The translations under genes and the position numbers were made by a program. Shown one piece after another: positions 1-8,881 of a stretch of DNA of 25,807 nucleotides. The DNA comes from Basidiobolus meristosporus CBS 931.73. Taxonomy: Eukaryota; Basidiobolomycota; Basidiobolomycetes; Basidiobolales; Basidiobolaceae. How positions within the stretch are numbered: the stretch's first letter is position 1; every line of letters starts with the position of its first letter. The notes under the pieces are model-generated. The model saw only the letters and a list, made by a program, of their open reading frames with translations, did not search any database and had not been told where the DNA came from. The stretch covers positions 1 through 25,807 of the forward strand of contig MCFE01000924.1 in assembly GCA_002104905.1 (NCBI GenBank). Reading direction: 5' to 3'.

Positions 1-640
1 TACTTGGACTGACTTAGGATAATAAACTGGGTACTTCTGTCTGTGAAGAACTATATCCATAAGTAGTAGCTGAGTTCTCCCCAGATTTGGACATCTTGAC
101 CTTCTTAGAGAGGCTGGATTTAGACTCTGCCAGTATTTCTAAGTTATTGACAGCCATAACAAGATCTTCCATATAAAGTACTAATAGATATGGATTTGCT
201 CTATCTGGCTTATAATAGATACTATAGTTGGCAGTACTCCTTTGGAGACTCAAAGATTCCAAATAAGAATCTATCTTGCAATTTGAGGCTCTTGGTATTT
301 ATTTTAGACCATATAGAGATGTTTTAAGCTTGCAGACCAAATGGGGGCTATCCTGATCAACAAACTCATTAGTCTAGTCATTGTACACATCCTCATCAGG
401 TTCCCCATTCAGAAATCCAGCTTTTACATCCATTTGATGAATGATAAACTTATAAAAGTTAAGGCCTCAATATAGTGAAGTTGTTTTGCTTGTGAGAATC
501 CTTTGGCCACAGGTCTTGCTTTGTATCTTTCAACTTTACTGTCAGCCTTGTATTATTACTTCAAGATCCATGTGCATCCAATTGGTTTTTAGTTGATTGG
601 TAACTTGCTTTTCCATCAGGGCCTGATACTCCTCAGTCAT
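1..640 (-). pseudogene. Co-1 element 1: reverse transcriptase remnant
   Basis: This is the N-terminal and middle part of a Ty1/copia reverse transcriptase, read on the minus strand and cut by the window edge. Seen: MTEEYQAL near 611-640, HQMDVK near 420-440, YGLK near 305-315, and the stretch NYSIYYKPDRANPYLLVLYMEDLV near 160-235. In copia RT the catalytic box is YVDD; here it reads YMED, so the first catalytic Asp is Glu. Several stops and frame changes break the reading, and the longest open piece is 82 codons (14-262). It lies downstream of the integrase at 640-1667 in the usual copia order. A non-functional remnant, with no doubt about the family. Confidence 0.85.
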
Positions 641-1667
641 TGCCAATCTCCAAAACTTTGTCTGAGGGCTATTCAGGGCTTCTTATACCACCTGAGGTCC
701 ATCAATATGGACTGAATAGGCATAGGTTAAGTTTTAACCTCAATTGATATAGATATTGGGGCTATTTCTGGACCAGTTGGATCACATGATTTGTAATACT
801 GGAGTGATCACTTTTAGGATATTCCTGGCCACCAACTCTGGCTGCACCATAGTTGTAGAGTACTCTGGAGTGACTGAATTCCCACTGCTCTGCTCTGATT
901 CAATCCTGATTATGGGTGAACTTATGATCAGATTTTTGTCACCATCTGATGACATTTTTTGTGAAAATTTTGAGTTTTCATCAAACAACAGATCTCTAGA
1001 CTTGATTGGCTTCTTTGCTTTGGTATTGTGGAGTCTGTAGACCTTACTTGCATTACAGTAGCCCAAAAATACACATTTTGCACCTTTTGGCTCTAGTTTT
1101 AACTAAAATCTGGTCAGTTTCTTGACATATGCAGTGCACCCAGGCACTCTTAGATGCTCTGCACTTGGTATGTACCTATACCATGCCTCAAATGGAGTAG
1201 AATCATAGAGTGCTCTGCTACAACTCCTGTTCCTGAGAAGTAGAGCTGTAGCAGCTAATTCCACCCAAATGTCATAGGATAGTTGTGATCATGGATCATA
1301 GAACTTGCCATATCAATTAATGATCTGTTTGCACTTCTGCCACCTGATTTTGCTGTGGGGAGTATGGTACAGTACTCCCTTGCTTTACCCCGTCAATCTT
1401 GCGGAAGTGGATGAAAGGTTTTGAGGTATATTTTCCACCAGTATCAGGGTATATTTTCATGATTTTTTCACCAGTTTCTCCCTCCACCATGGCTTTAGAC
1501 TCCCTGGGCTTAGATAGAGCTTGCTCCTTTCTCTCCCTGAAGTAGATCTATGAGTATCTGTATAAGCATCAATAAAAGTAGTTAAATACTTCATCCTGCC
1601 TAAGGATATATGTTGCACATGTTGACAAATATCTAGGTAAATTAGATCTATTTTTTCTTAATTTTGA
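640..1667 (-). pseudogene. Co-1 element 1: integrase core and C-terminal linker
   Basis: A decayed copia integrase. On the minus strand the catalytic-core signatures are readable in pieces: DTGGKYTSKPF near 1420-1450 (second catalytic Asp), VPYSPQQNQVAE near 1345-1375 (the catalytic Glu region), then a conserved run around residues equivalent to HLRVPGCTAYVKKL near 1110-1150, and GYCNASKVYRLHN near 1025-1065 followed by RDLLFDEN near 985-1000, which is the usual linker between integrase and RT. There are many stops. The known role is insertion of element cDNA into the genome. The same domains, differently broken, occur at 5346-7330. Confidence 0.85.
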
Positions 1668-2065
1668 TTAACCCAGAGCTTGTGAATGGTTGTCTGGCTT
1701 GCTCCACATACATGTAGGCTTCACAGTGCTCCAAAAAGCTGATCTATTGATCAGTGATCCTGCATCCAGAATTATGAAACTGAAACTGAGTCCTTCTACT
1801 GTGGCCTTGCTTACGGATATTAGGTTCTTGGCTATTTTGGGTACATAGAGTACTTCTTTGAAGGTACATGTGTGGCTTCCTTCACTGCTACTAAGGTTAA
1901 CTTGCATAGTTCCTTCCCCAACAACATCAAGTATTCTGCTGTCACCCATAGAAACCCTTTCAATTGAAACTTTTGATAGTAAGTAAAAAGCTCATTGAGG
2001 TGTGTGAAGTGTTGATATACTACAGAGTCAGTATACAACTTCTGAGAAGTCCTGTTTGTGGTCAT
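1668..2065 (-). pseudogene. Co-1 element 1: protease and gag-pre-integrase remnant
   Basis: The minus strand encodes LYTDSVVYQHFTHLNELF (about 1995-2045) and then GDSRILDVVGEGTMQVNL, FKEVLYVPKIAKNLISVSKA (about 1800-1945). This is the copia aspartic protease followed by the gag-pre-integrase domain. The protease active-site triplet, normally D-[ST]-G, reads DSV here, whereas the second Co-1 copy keeps DSGAS at 7654-7667. Two overlapping open frames (1668-1949 and 1832-2065) show a frameshift between protease and pre-integrase parts. Inactive remnant. Confidence 0.8.
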
Positions 2066-2129
2066 ATTTGGTGCAGATATGAGTAGTCTATCTTCAGTTG
2101 TGGCAGCATTTCCATATTCATGCTTCTTT

Positions 2130-2898
2130 GGTTAGTTAATACTCCTTTTGAGGTGCTGGTCTAATGTGCATCCTTTCCATTTGCAGTAGTTGCAAAACAG
2201 GTTGCTGTTGCATTTAAAGGGTTTTGAGTACCTCCTTTGTTTGTTATCATTGCTTATTAGAGTTTTTTCTCTTCCTTTTTATTGGTGATCCATTTACTTA
2301 ATTCTTCATCCAGGAGCCTTTCATAAAAGTGATATATGGTCAAATCTTCAACTCTGGACTTTAGGGCTAATACAAGTCCCTGAAACCTATCTGTCAGGCT
2401 AAACAGGATAGCTACTATCACATTGTCATCAGTAGTTGGTGCCTCCAGAGACTCTATCTCATTAACCAACAGAGTGATTTTGTTGATTAGATTTTTCAAT
2501 TCTGCCACTGGCAGCATCTTTGTAGTAAAGAATTTTTGTCTAAGATATAGCAATACTGCAGCTGCTCATGACTGATATGTGTCTTCTAATGACTACCAGG
2601 CATTTTCTGTTATTTTTGCTCTTGAGCAATGAATTACCAACTTATCTGCAACATTGAGGCCAATGCACTTGAAGGCTTTAATTCTTTCTTCTGCTATTTT
2701 GGGGCTTCCTCTCCTATACTTTTAGGAGGGCATTCTTCTCCAATGATAATGTCCCAAAGGCCACTTTCTTATAGCAGCATCCTCAACTTTACCATCCACA
2801 CATGGTAGGTAGATTTATCCAACTTTTCAGCAGAGGGAAAAACTCCAGTCATGGCAGTAGGAGACAATGCAGAGGGTGACAGCTTGGGGCCCATAACC
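2130..2898 (-). pseudogene. Co-1 element 1: gag (capsid/nucleocapsid)
   Basis: Copia Gag. The apparent start is the ATG at 2893-2895, inside the primer-binding site; the same frame is kept in the second copy at 8528-8530. Read from there: MGPKLSPSAL, then AEKLDKSTYHVWMVKLRMLL (about 2769-2830; DUF4219-type start), then after breaks LRQKFFTTKM, NEIESLEAPTTDDNVIVAILFSL and ERLLDEEL (2257-2553; UBN2-type). A zinc knuckle follows near 2165-2205, reading C-x2-C-x4-C-x4-H rather than the usual C-x2-C-x4-H-x4-C. Gag packages element RNA into particles. The longest open piece is 98 codons; stops and shifts divide the rest. Confidence 0.82.
2887..2898 (-). other. Co-1 primer-binding site, half-tRNA type
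   Basis: Immediately inside the LTR the minus strand reads GGTTATGGGCCC. This is complementary to the anticodon stem-loop of eukaryotic initiator tRNA-Met (GGGCCCATAACC), not to its 3' end. Drosophila copia and yeast Ty5 are known to prime from a cleaved half-molecule of this tRNA. The 12-base match is exact against the conserved tRNA segment as I know it. The embedded ATG is in frame with gag. Confidence 0.8.
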
Positions 2899-3148
2899 TG
2901 TTGAAAGGGTCTTGGAGATATTGGAAGTGATGAGAAGAGTAAGCAGACTATATGCTTTTTACTTAGTGGTCTGTTGATTGGGAAACAACTTTGAGAATTC
3001 TCATATTCTGGGTACCTGATATTGTGGTGAAAATATTCCAAGTAAATCCCAACAAGGAATTTGGTCAGTATTCTCTAGGATTTGAGGGTACTGATCTAAG
3101 TGACTAAGTTAGGTGAATATTTAGGTGGAATTACAAATTTTTACAACA
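2899..3148 (-). repeat. Co-1 LTR, internally deleted, shared by two copies
   Basis: On the minus strand it runs from TGTTGTAAAAATTTG (3148) to CTTTCAACA (2899), about 250 bp. Aligned with the full-length Co-1 LTRs at 6206-6554 and 8534-8881 it lacks about 100 bp near 2992, the part holding the TATA-like stretch. A purine-rich GAGTGGGAG (3149-3157) directly precedes it, as expected for the plus-strand primer of a 3' LTR. On the other side lie a primer site and gag, as expected for a 5' LTR. It therefore serves both neighbours. Confidence 0.85.
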
Positions 3149-3159
3149 CTCCCACTCAG

Positions 3160-3606
3160 CTAAATGTTCATACTGACTAGTCCTAATTTTGACCTAAGAT
3201 ATTCAAACTTGTCTCTAGCTAATGGTTTGGTAAATATGTCTGCAATCATTTCATCTGTAGGACAGTAAACTAAGCTAACTAAGTTATTCTCTATAGCTTC
3301 ACGTATGAAATGATGTCTAATATCTATGTGCTTGGTTCTAGCATGAAAAGTTGGATTTCTACCTAATTGTATACATCCTTGATTATCTTGAAATAAAGTA
3401 ATAGGCGTTTTTTGACATAGGCCTAAATCTGTAAAAAGCTTTCTTAACCACATTGCTTCTTTTGTAGCTTCACAGGCTGCCATGTACTCTGCCTCTGTGG
3501 TAGAAAGTGCTACAGTTGGTTGCTTTCTTGAATTCCATGAAATTGCTCCTTTACAGTAAAGAAAGGTGTATCCTGTGGTGGATCTTCTGTTGTCCAAATT
3601 TCATCC
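3160..3606 (-). pseudogene. Co-1 RNase H domain (best preserved part)
   Basis: An open stretch of 145 codons with all the marks of the copia RNase [30 protein letters not shown] (catalytic Glu), LFQDNQG (Asp), [20 protein letters not shown] (Asp), [16 protein letters not shown]. The first catalytic Asp (YDADWG, near 3610-3625) lies just upstream, separated by one TGA codon. The domain degrades the RNA strand of the replication hybrid. It ends 12 bases before the LTR, with the polypurine tract between. The open frame suggests later decay than in element 1, but the reverse transcriptase upstream carries stops, so it is classed as a pseudogene. Confidence 0.88.
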
Positions 3607-4103
3607 CCAATCGGCATCATAGTATCCCGCAAGATCCTGTTCTGAATCCTTATAAGTGTATGTCAAGCAGATATCAGCAGTTCCTTTTAGCTATCTAAGA
3701 ATCTGCTTAACTGCTGCAATACGATCAGATCCATAGTTCTGATTATGTTGGCTGTCAACTCCCACTGAATATGAGATATTTGGACATGTTCCAAGCATGA
3801 TATACATCAGACTGCCAACCATAGATTGATAAGGAAAGTCAGGGCTTTCAGATGGCACCAAGCTCTCTTGATATGGTTGAGTTTTGACCAAGTTAAGGTT
3901 TGTCTTCATTGGGGTAGCTGCCGGTTTACAGTCTTGCATGTGGTACTTCTTTAGTATATCTTGAGTATACTTGGATTGGCTTAGGGTGATAGTCTGGGTA
4001 CTTCTGTCTATGGAGAACTTAATCCCTAAGTAGTAATTAAGCTCTCCTAGATTGGACATCTTGAGCTCCTTAGATAGGCTGGATTTAGTCTCTCCCAATG
4101 TTT
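3607..4103 (-). pseudogene. Co-1 deletion derivative: reverse transcriptase C-terminal part
   Basis: The minus strand reads TKSSLSKELKMSNLGELNYYLGIKF, then QSKYTQDILKKYHMQDCKPAATPM, then YQSMVGSLMYIMLGTCPNISYSV and AAVKQILR, all standard copia RT thumb and connection blocks. It is open for 135 codons (3691-4098), then a TAG in ILR-stop-LKGTADICLTY and a TGA before RNase H interrupt the join. At its upstream end (4103) the sequence passes directly into the first part of a Co-1 LTR (4104-4177), so gag, protease, integrase and the RT catalytic part are missing from this copy. Confidence 0.86.
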
Positions 4104-4177
4104 CTAGGATTTGAGGGTAATGATCTAAGTGACTAAGTTAGGTGAATATTTAGGTGGAAGTACAAGTTTTTACAGCA
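4104..4177 (-). repeat. Co-1 LTR 5' fragment fused to RT
   Basis: The minus strand reads TGCTGTAAAAACTTGTACTT from 4177, then the conserved Co-1 LTR start region with CCTAAATATTCACCTAAC, ending at ATCCTAGA. These are the first roughly 74 bases of the LTR, closely matching 3075-3148 and 6206-6280. They join straight to RT coding sequence at 4103. This looks like the 5' end of an internally deleted element whose 3' LTR is 2899-3148. Confidence 0.82.
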
Positions 4178-4752
4178 ATTTTATCACTTCTCAGAATCTA
4201 TTTTTAGCTGTGACACCTGATCAATTTTCATGTGGTCATTACATCCACATCTGATCAGCCAAGCCTTCCCAAGAGATTAGTAATCTGAGATCTATCCCAA
4301 AACTTAGCAATTACCAAGACATCAGCTGATTGATGATGCAATTTTCATTTATCTTATGTGCCAATCTACATTCATATCAATTTCAATTAGTCCGGTCTCT
4401 TAGTGCTTACTAACTCAACTTGATCAAAAGAGTATAAGAAGTTTACCAAACCTCTTGGCTTAGGGTGTGTCTCAGCAAAATTAAGAACTCAACAATTACA
4501 TTCTAGTTTCTACCCAAGCCCAGCATTTCTAGCACACCTAAGAACACCAGCCTAGCCTGTGTAATAAACCAACTCTGTTGCCTTTGTAGCCAAACCCAGC
4601 TATTTACAAGACCAACATTAGACCAGAACCTCTCTGCTAATATTTCTGTCACTCTCTGACAATTCTAAGATTCTGCACTTGGTTGTCACTTGGGTTCAGC
4701 TAAACCATTCAGGAGTTTTATTGCACTTTCCTATTGGATAAAACACTCCTTT
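4178..4752. other. Unassigned spacer
   Basis: About 575 bases lie between the LTR fragment and the RT of the next Co-1 copy. I see no domain, no long open frame, and no match to the LTR families elsewhere in the window. It may be flanking DNA into which the deletion derivative inserted. Confidence 0.4.
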
Positions 4753-5345
4753 GGCAGGCTGGATTTAGTTGCTTTCAGTGTTTCAAGGTGATTGGCAGCT
4801 ATAGTTAGATCATCCACATATTGAGCTATTTAAACTGGACTTGCTCTGTATGGCTTATAGCATGTGCTGTAATTAGCAGTACCCCTTTGAAACAAAAGGA
4901 TTCCCAATAAGAATTCTTCTTGCAATTCCAGGCTCTTGGTGACCGTTTTAGTCCACATAATACTTTAAGCTTGCAGCAATGTGGGTTATCTTGGTTAACA
5001 AGCCCATCAGGCTGGTCTATATACATGCCCTCATTGGGTTCTCCATTCAAAATGCAGTTTTTACATCCATTTGATGTATAAGAAACTTATATATGGCTGC
5101 AATAGCTAATATCAGTCTGATGGAATTAAGCCTGGCTACTGGTGCAAAGGTCTCAGTATAGTCAAGTCCTTTTGTTTGACAGTATCTTTTGTCCACAAGT
5201 GCTGCTTTGCATCTTTCAATTTTACTATCAGCCTTGCATTTTGTCTTGAAGACCCATCTGCATCCAATTGATTTTTGGTTGACTAGTGACTTGTCTAAGT
5301 CCCATGTCTGATTATTCATCAGGGGCTGATACTCCTCAATCATTG
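4753..5345 (-). pseudogene. Co-1 element 2: reverse transcriptase N-terminal part
   Basis: Copia RT from its start (MIEEYQPLMNNQTWDL, 5343) through KSIGCRWVFKTK, YCQTKGLDYTETFAPVARLNSIRLILAIAA and HQMDVKTAF (5047-5345), then NGEPNEGMYIDQPDG, LKRSPRAWN (4930-5050), and an intact AQYVDDLTIA at about 4800-4826, the catalytic box being 4809-4820. One base is missing near 5049, where TTT-TGA replaces the expected continuation, giving a frameshift. The reading stops being recognisable at KSSLPKE (4753); the thumb and RNase H of this copy are absent. Confidence 0.87.
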
Positions 5346-5741
5346 CAGATCTGCAAGACTCTATCAGAGGGGTACTCAGGGCCTCTTTCAGAGTCTTGGG
5401 CTCATTAATATGGACTGTGTAGGTATAGGCTAAGTATGTATCCTTGTTGATACAGTAATATGGGCAATTTCTGGTTTAGTTGGATCTCCACATTTGTGAT
5501 TCTGGAACAATCACTTCTTGGATATTCCAGGGCACTGATTTGGGCTGAACTGTGGTTGCAGAGCTCTTTGGAGTGAGAAAATGCTAACTGTTTTGCTCTG
5601 ATTCAATCCTGACTATTAGTGGACTTGAGATCAGATTTTTGTCATCATTGGATGTCATTTTTTGTAAGCATATTATATTTTCACCAAACAGCATATCCAC
5701 GCACTTGGTCAGCTTCTTTGCAGTGGTATTATATGCAAGTA
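5346..5741 (-). pseudogene. Co-1 element 2: integrase-RT linker
   Basis: The minus strand keeps the linker between integrase and RT: CVDMLFGENIICLQKMTSNDDKNLISSPL, VRIESEQNS (5584-5700), matching residue by residue the linker of element 1 (RDLLFDENSKFSQKMSSDGDKNLIISSPIIRIESEQSS at 880-1000). The upstream edge is broken at about 5741 by an inserted segment; homology resumes at about 6141 with AGCCCAAAAATATGCA. Confidence 0.75.
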
Positions 5742-6140
5742 CTAAATGTAGTACCCACTCTTTGCCCAAGAGTTCTCCCCAGAGTCCTGCCCAAAGTCCT
5801 TCAGTATCCTCCCTATGATTCCCCACATACCCTCCCTCATATTGCTGCCCCTATCTAGTTAGAACACTTACCATAACAGGAGGGTGTTAACACCCCTATT
5901 TTGTTACACATTGTCTATTATTTAAGCCCCCCAAGTGATATATATATATCTATCCAATTGAACCAAGGAGAGGACAAGATGATTAGGATGGAATAAACAC
6001 AAGTCTTTATTAACTTGCTTACTTCTACTGGAAGTTATTTGGAACCAAGTGGTACTGACTTGACCTACAAGCTCTCCCACTCACCAAGTACAATCAGTAA
6101 TAACCCACATTATACAGTCTAGATGTGTTACTATCATTGC
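5742..6140 (+). mobile_element. Insertion holding the 3' end of an unrelated LTR element
   Basis: About 400 bases interrupt Co-1 element 2; the equivalent site in element 1 (about 1035-1055) is continuous. Inside, AACAGGAGGG (5875-5884) followed by TGTTAACACCCC looks like a polypurine tract and LTR start. A TATA-rich run (5939-5950) and AATAAA (5993-5998) follow at distances fitting an LTR promoter and poly(A) signal. The probable LTR is 5885 to about 6139. GGGTGTTAACACCC (5882-5895) is a perfect 14-base palindrome across the junction. The left 140 bases would be the element's internal 3' end. No second copy is in the window and no clear target duplication was found, so the edges are approximate. 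Confidence 0.5.
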
Positions 6141-7330
6141 ATTAGCCCAAAAATATGCATTTGACAATTGTGGACTCATCTTTTGCCTGATTTCTGGGCG
6201 GTTTCTGTTGTCAAAATTTGTAATTCCACCTAAATATTCACCTAACTTAGTCACTTAGATCATTACCCTCAAATCCTAGAGAATACTGACCAAATTCCTT
6301 GTTGGGATTTACTTGGAATATTTTCACCACAATATCAGGTATCCAGAATATGAGAATTCTCAAAGTTGTTCAAACAGCTCCAAATTTTGCACACATGATC
6401 TTGGGACCTTCCTTAACCTATTCTATGTGCTTGTAGAACCAGGACTATGTAAAAGTATAAATACTACTTTTACATTCAATAAATCATTAAGTGAAAACCA
6501 CATAATCTACTTGCTCTCCCAATCACTTTCAATATCTCCAAGACTCTTATAACAGTTTCTTGGTATATGCTGTTGACAAGGATACTCTCACATGATCTGC
6601 ACTTTGTATGCATCTCTGTCATGCTTCAAACGGAGAAGAATCACAAAGTATTCTGCCAAAACTGTTATTTTTATGGCTTACAGCTGTGGCAACTAATTCC
6701 ATTCAAAAATTATAGAATAACTTTGAATCATGGACTATAGATCATGCCATATCAGTTATTACTCTGTATGCATGTTCTGCTACTTCATTTTGCTGCGGGG
6801 AGTATGGCTCAGTAGTCTCTTCCTTTATCTCAAGAGTTCTGCATAAGTGCGTGAAGAGTTCTGAGGTTTATTCATTACCACAGTCAGAGCATATTTTCTT
6901 CATTTTTCCACCAGTTTCTCTCTGCACCCTGGCTTTGAGCTCCTTGAGCTTAAACAGAGCTTCTTCCTTTATCTCCATGAAGTAGACCCACATGTATCTG
7001 TATAGTTATCAATAAAAGTGATTGAATACTTCATCCAGCCTCAGGGTAAGTTTTATGTAGGACCACACAGATTCAAGTGAGTAAGATCTAAATATTTCTA
7101 AGTTTTGATTCACCCAGAGGTCCTGAATGACTGTCCGGTCTGTTTCCCATATATGTATATTCCAAAGTACTCCCAAGTAGCCAGGGGATTTATCTTACTG
7201 CAGAAATTAGCTGATCTTGATCATTTTTTGCAAATAATCAAAATTGATGTGTACAAAACTCCAGTAGCAGAGCAATGGTGTTTCTTCATTTAAGTTACCT
7301 ACATTGGCTTCTAAATATGACAGAGTACAA
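6141..7330 (-). pseudogene. Co-1 element 2: integrase, split by the solo LTR
   Basis: Apart from the LTR at 6206-6554, the minus strand aligns with the integrase of element 1. Readable pieces are SDCGNE near 6880-6900 (second catalytic Asp region), EPYSPQQNEVAEHAYRVI near 6765-6815 (catalytic Glu region), WMELVATAV near 6680-6710 and SSPFEA near 6625-6645. Stops and shifts are frequent. The part beyond about 7100 toward the protease is poorly conserved. Confidence 0.8.
6206..6554 (+). repeat. Solo Co-1 LTR, opposite orientation
   Basis: A complete plus-strand Co-1 LTR of 349 bp, from TGTTGTCAAAATTTG to CTTATAACA. It is flanked on both sides by GTTTC (6201-6205 and 6555-6559), a five-base target duplication. 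Removing it restores the integrase sequence of element 2 to match element 1 (GGTCAGTTTCTTGACATATG near 1110-1130). Within it, GTATAAATACT near 6456 is a likely TATA box and CAATAAATC (near 6477) a likely poly(A) signal. It is the best reference for the family LTR in this window. Confidence 0.92.
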
Positions 7331-7715
7331 GGCTACTTATAAAGATTCCAATCCCTGATACATAATGCAATATGGGCACCATTTTGATCAGTGATCCTGT
7401 GTCAAGAATTGTCAAAGCTCAAGCTGAGTCCTTCTGCTGTGGCCTTGCATAGAGATAGTAGCTTCATGGCTATTTCTGGTACATATAATACATCTTTGAA
7501 GGTAAGTGTATGGTATCCTTCACTGTTTCTAAGGTTTACTTGTATAGTTCATTCTCCCACTGCATCAAGTGTTCTAATGTTACCTATGAGAATATACTTA
7601 ATTGGAACTTTGAGATTTTGGGTAAAAAGCTCCTATTGGAATATAGAGTGCTGAGAAGCTCCAGAGTCAGTATACTGTTGCTGAGAACTCTTATTTGTGA
7701 TCATATTTAGTGCAG
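7331..7715 (-). pseudogene. Co-1 element 2: protease and gag-pre-integrase
   Basis: The minus strand shows QQYTDSGASQHS (about 7645-7680) with the aspartic-protease DSG triplet intact (7654-7667 covers DSGA), then IRTLDAVGE, TIQVNLRNSEGYHTLTFKDVLYVPEIAMKL (about 7450-7590) and KATAEGLSLSF. These match 1668-2065 in order. In-frame stops interrupt the blocks. The intact DSGAS contrasts with DSVVY in element 1. Confidence 0.82.
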
Positions 7716-8533
7716 AAATGAATAGTCTACCTTCAGTTGTTGCAGCATTTCCACATTCATGCTATTGCTGCTGACTGTCACTCCTTTTGAGGCATGCGTT
7801 AGATGTGTTTACTCTCCTCTTGCAGTAATTGCAAAGTAGGTTGCTATTGCCTTTAAAGGGTCCTGGAAAACTTCTTTGTTGATTATCATTGCTTATTAAA
7901 GCGATTGCATTTTCTTATTTGTGCTTGATTTTGCTGAATCTTCATCCAGGGGCCTTTAATTTATGAAATTCAAGGTCAAATCTTCAGTTCTGGACTCAAG
8001 GGCTAATACAAGGCCCTGAAGCATCTCTATCAGGCTACCTAATATGGTAACTATCATATCCTCATCAGTAGTTGGTACACCAACAGATTCCATCTCATTC
8101 ACCAGCATGGTAATTTTGTTAATTAATTTTTCATTTCTTCTCCTGGCGGCATCTTTGCAGCAAAGAGTTTCTGTTAAAGATACACTTTCTTAACAGCTGA
8201 ACATAGCTGCTATGTGTCTATTAATGCCTTCTAGGCATTCTTTGTCATATTTGCTCTTGTGCATTGAATTTGCAATTTGTCTTTAACATTAAGGCAAATG
8301 CAGTTGAAGGAACTTGGTTCTGTCTTCTGTACTTTATGGCTTCCTCTTCCAAGCTTTTAGGAGGGCATTCTTCTTGCATAACAATATCCCACAGTCTTCT
8401 TTCTTTTAGCAGCATCTTGATCTTCACCTTCCACACTGGGTAGTCAGATCCATCCAACTTTTCAGCAGACAGAAATATTCCACTAATTACAATAGTAAAT
8501 ATTGCAGAGAGTGACAGCTAGGGATCCATAACC
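7716..8533 (-). pseudogene. Co-1 element 2: gag
   Basis: From ATG at 8528-8530, inside the primer site, the frame runs without indels relative to element 1 through AEKLDGSDYPVWKVKIKMLL, KERRLWDIV and QEECPPKSLEEEAIKYR (8245-8465), with one early TAG at codon 4. UBN2-type sequence follows (7900-8240) in broken frames. The zinc knuckle near 7800-7850 reads C-x2-C-x4-N-x4-C, with Asn in place of the His. Gag of a dead copy. Confidence 0.8.
8522..8533 (-). other. Co-1 primer-binding site, decayed
   Basis: The minus strand reads GGTTATGGATCC next to the LTR, the same half-tRNA initiator-Met site as at 2887-2898 with one or two changes. Its repeat at the same place in a second copy supports the assignment. 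Confidence 0.7.
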
Positions 8534-8881
8534 TATTGTAAGAGTCTTAGTAATATTGGAAGTAATTATGGGAACAAGTAGATTATGTGGCTTTCACTTG
8601 ATAGTTATTGAATGTAAAAGCAGTACTTGAACTTTTGCACGGTTTTGTCAGAACAAGATTATAGAATAGGCTTGGGAAGGGCCCAAGAGCATGTGTGCAA
8701 AATTTTGGGCTGTTTGGATAACCTTGAGAATTTTGATGTTCTGGGCACCTGCCATTTTGGTAGAAATATTCTAAGTAAATCCCTGCAAGGTATTTGGATG
8801 GTGTTTTCTAGGACTTGTAGGTAAAGATGTAAGTGACTAAGCTGGGTGAATATTTAGGTGGAACTACAAATTTTTTCAGTA
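8534..8881 (-). repeat. Co-1 LTR, full length
   Basis: The minus strand starts TACTGAAAAAATTTGTAGTT (8881) and ends CTTACAATA (8534), 348 bp, matching the solo LTR 6206-6554 along its whole length, including the part deleted from 2899-3148. Both ends have lost the exact TG and CA. Gag lies on one side; on the other an RT remnant abuts without RNase H or polypurine tract. Confidence 0.85.

Noticed and set aside
756-1040. Plus-strand 94-codon open frame
   Set aside because: It is the antisense of the Co-1 integrase-RT linker, which has recognisable residues on the minus strand and a homologue at 5584-5826.
4178-4752. Simple insertion splitting one Co-1 RT
   Set aside because: The two RT halves overlap by about 15 residues (KSSLPKE at one edge, TKSSLSKELKM at the other), and the left half is fused to an LTR start, so they are two different copies and not one interrupted gene.
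5619-5858. Plus-strand frame rich in Pro, Leu and Val
   Set aside because: It overlaps the antisense of the Co-1 linker and the orphan insertion; no domain, and it spans an insertion junction.
6313-6552. Plus-strand frame of 79 codons, similar in part to the start of the minus-strand frame at 2769-3041
   Set aside because: Both lie within Co-1 LTRs; the shared peptide is a translation of LTR sequence and not evidence of a protein.
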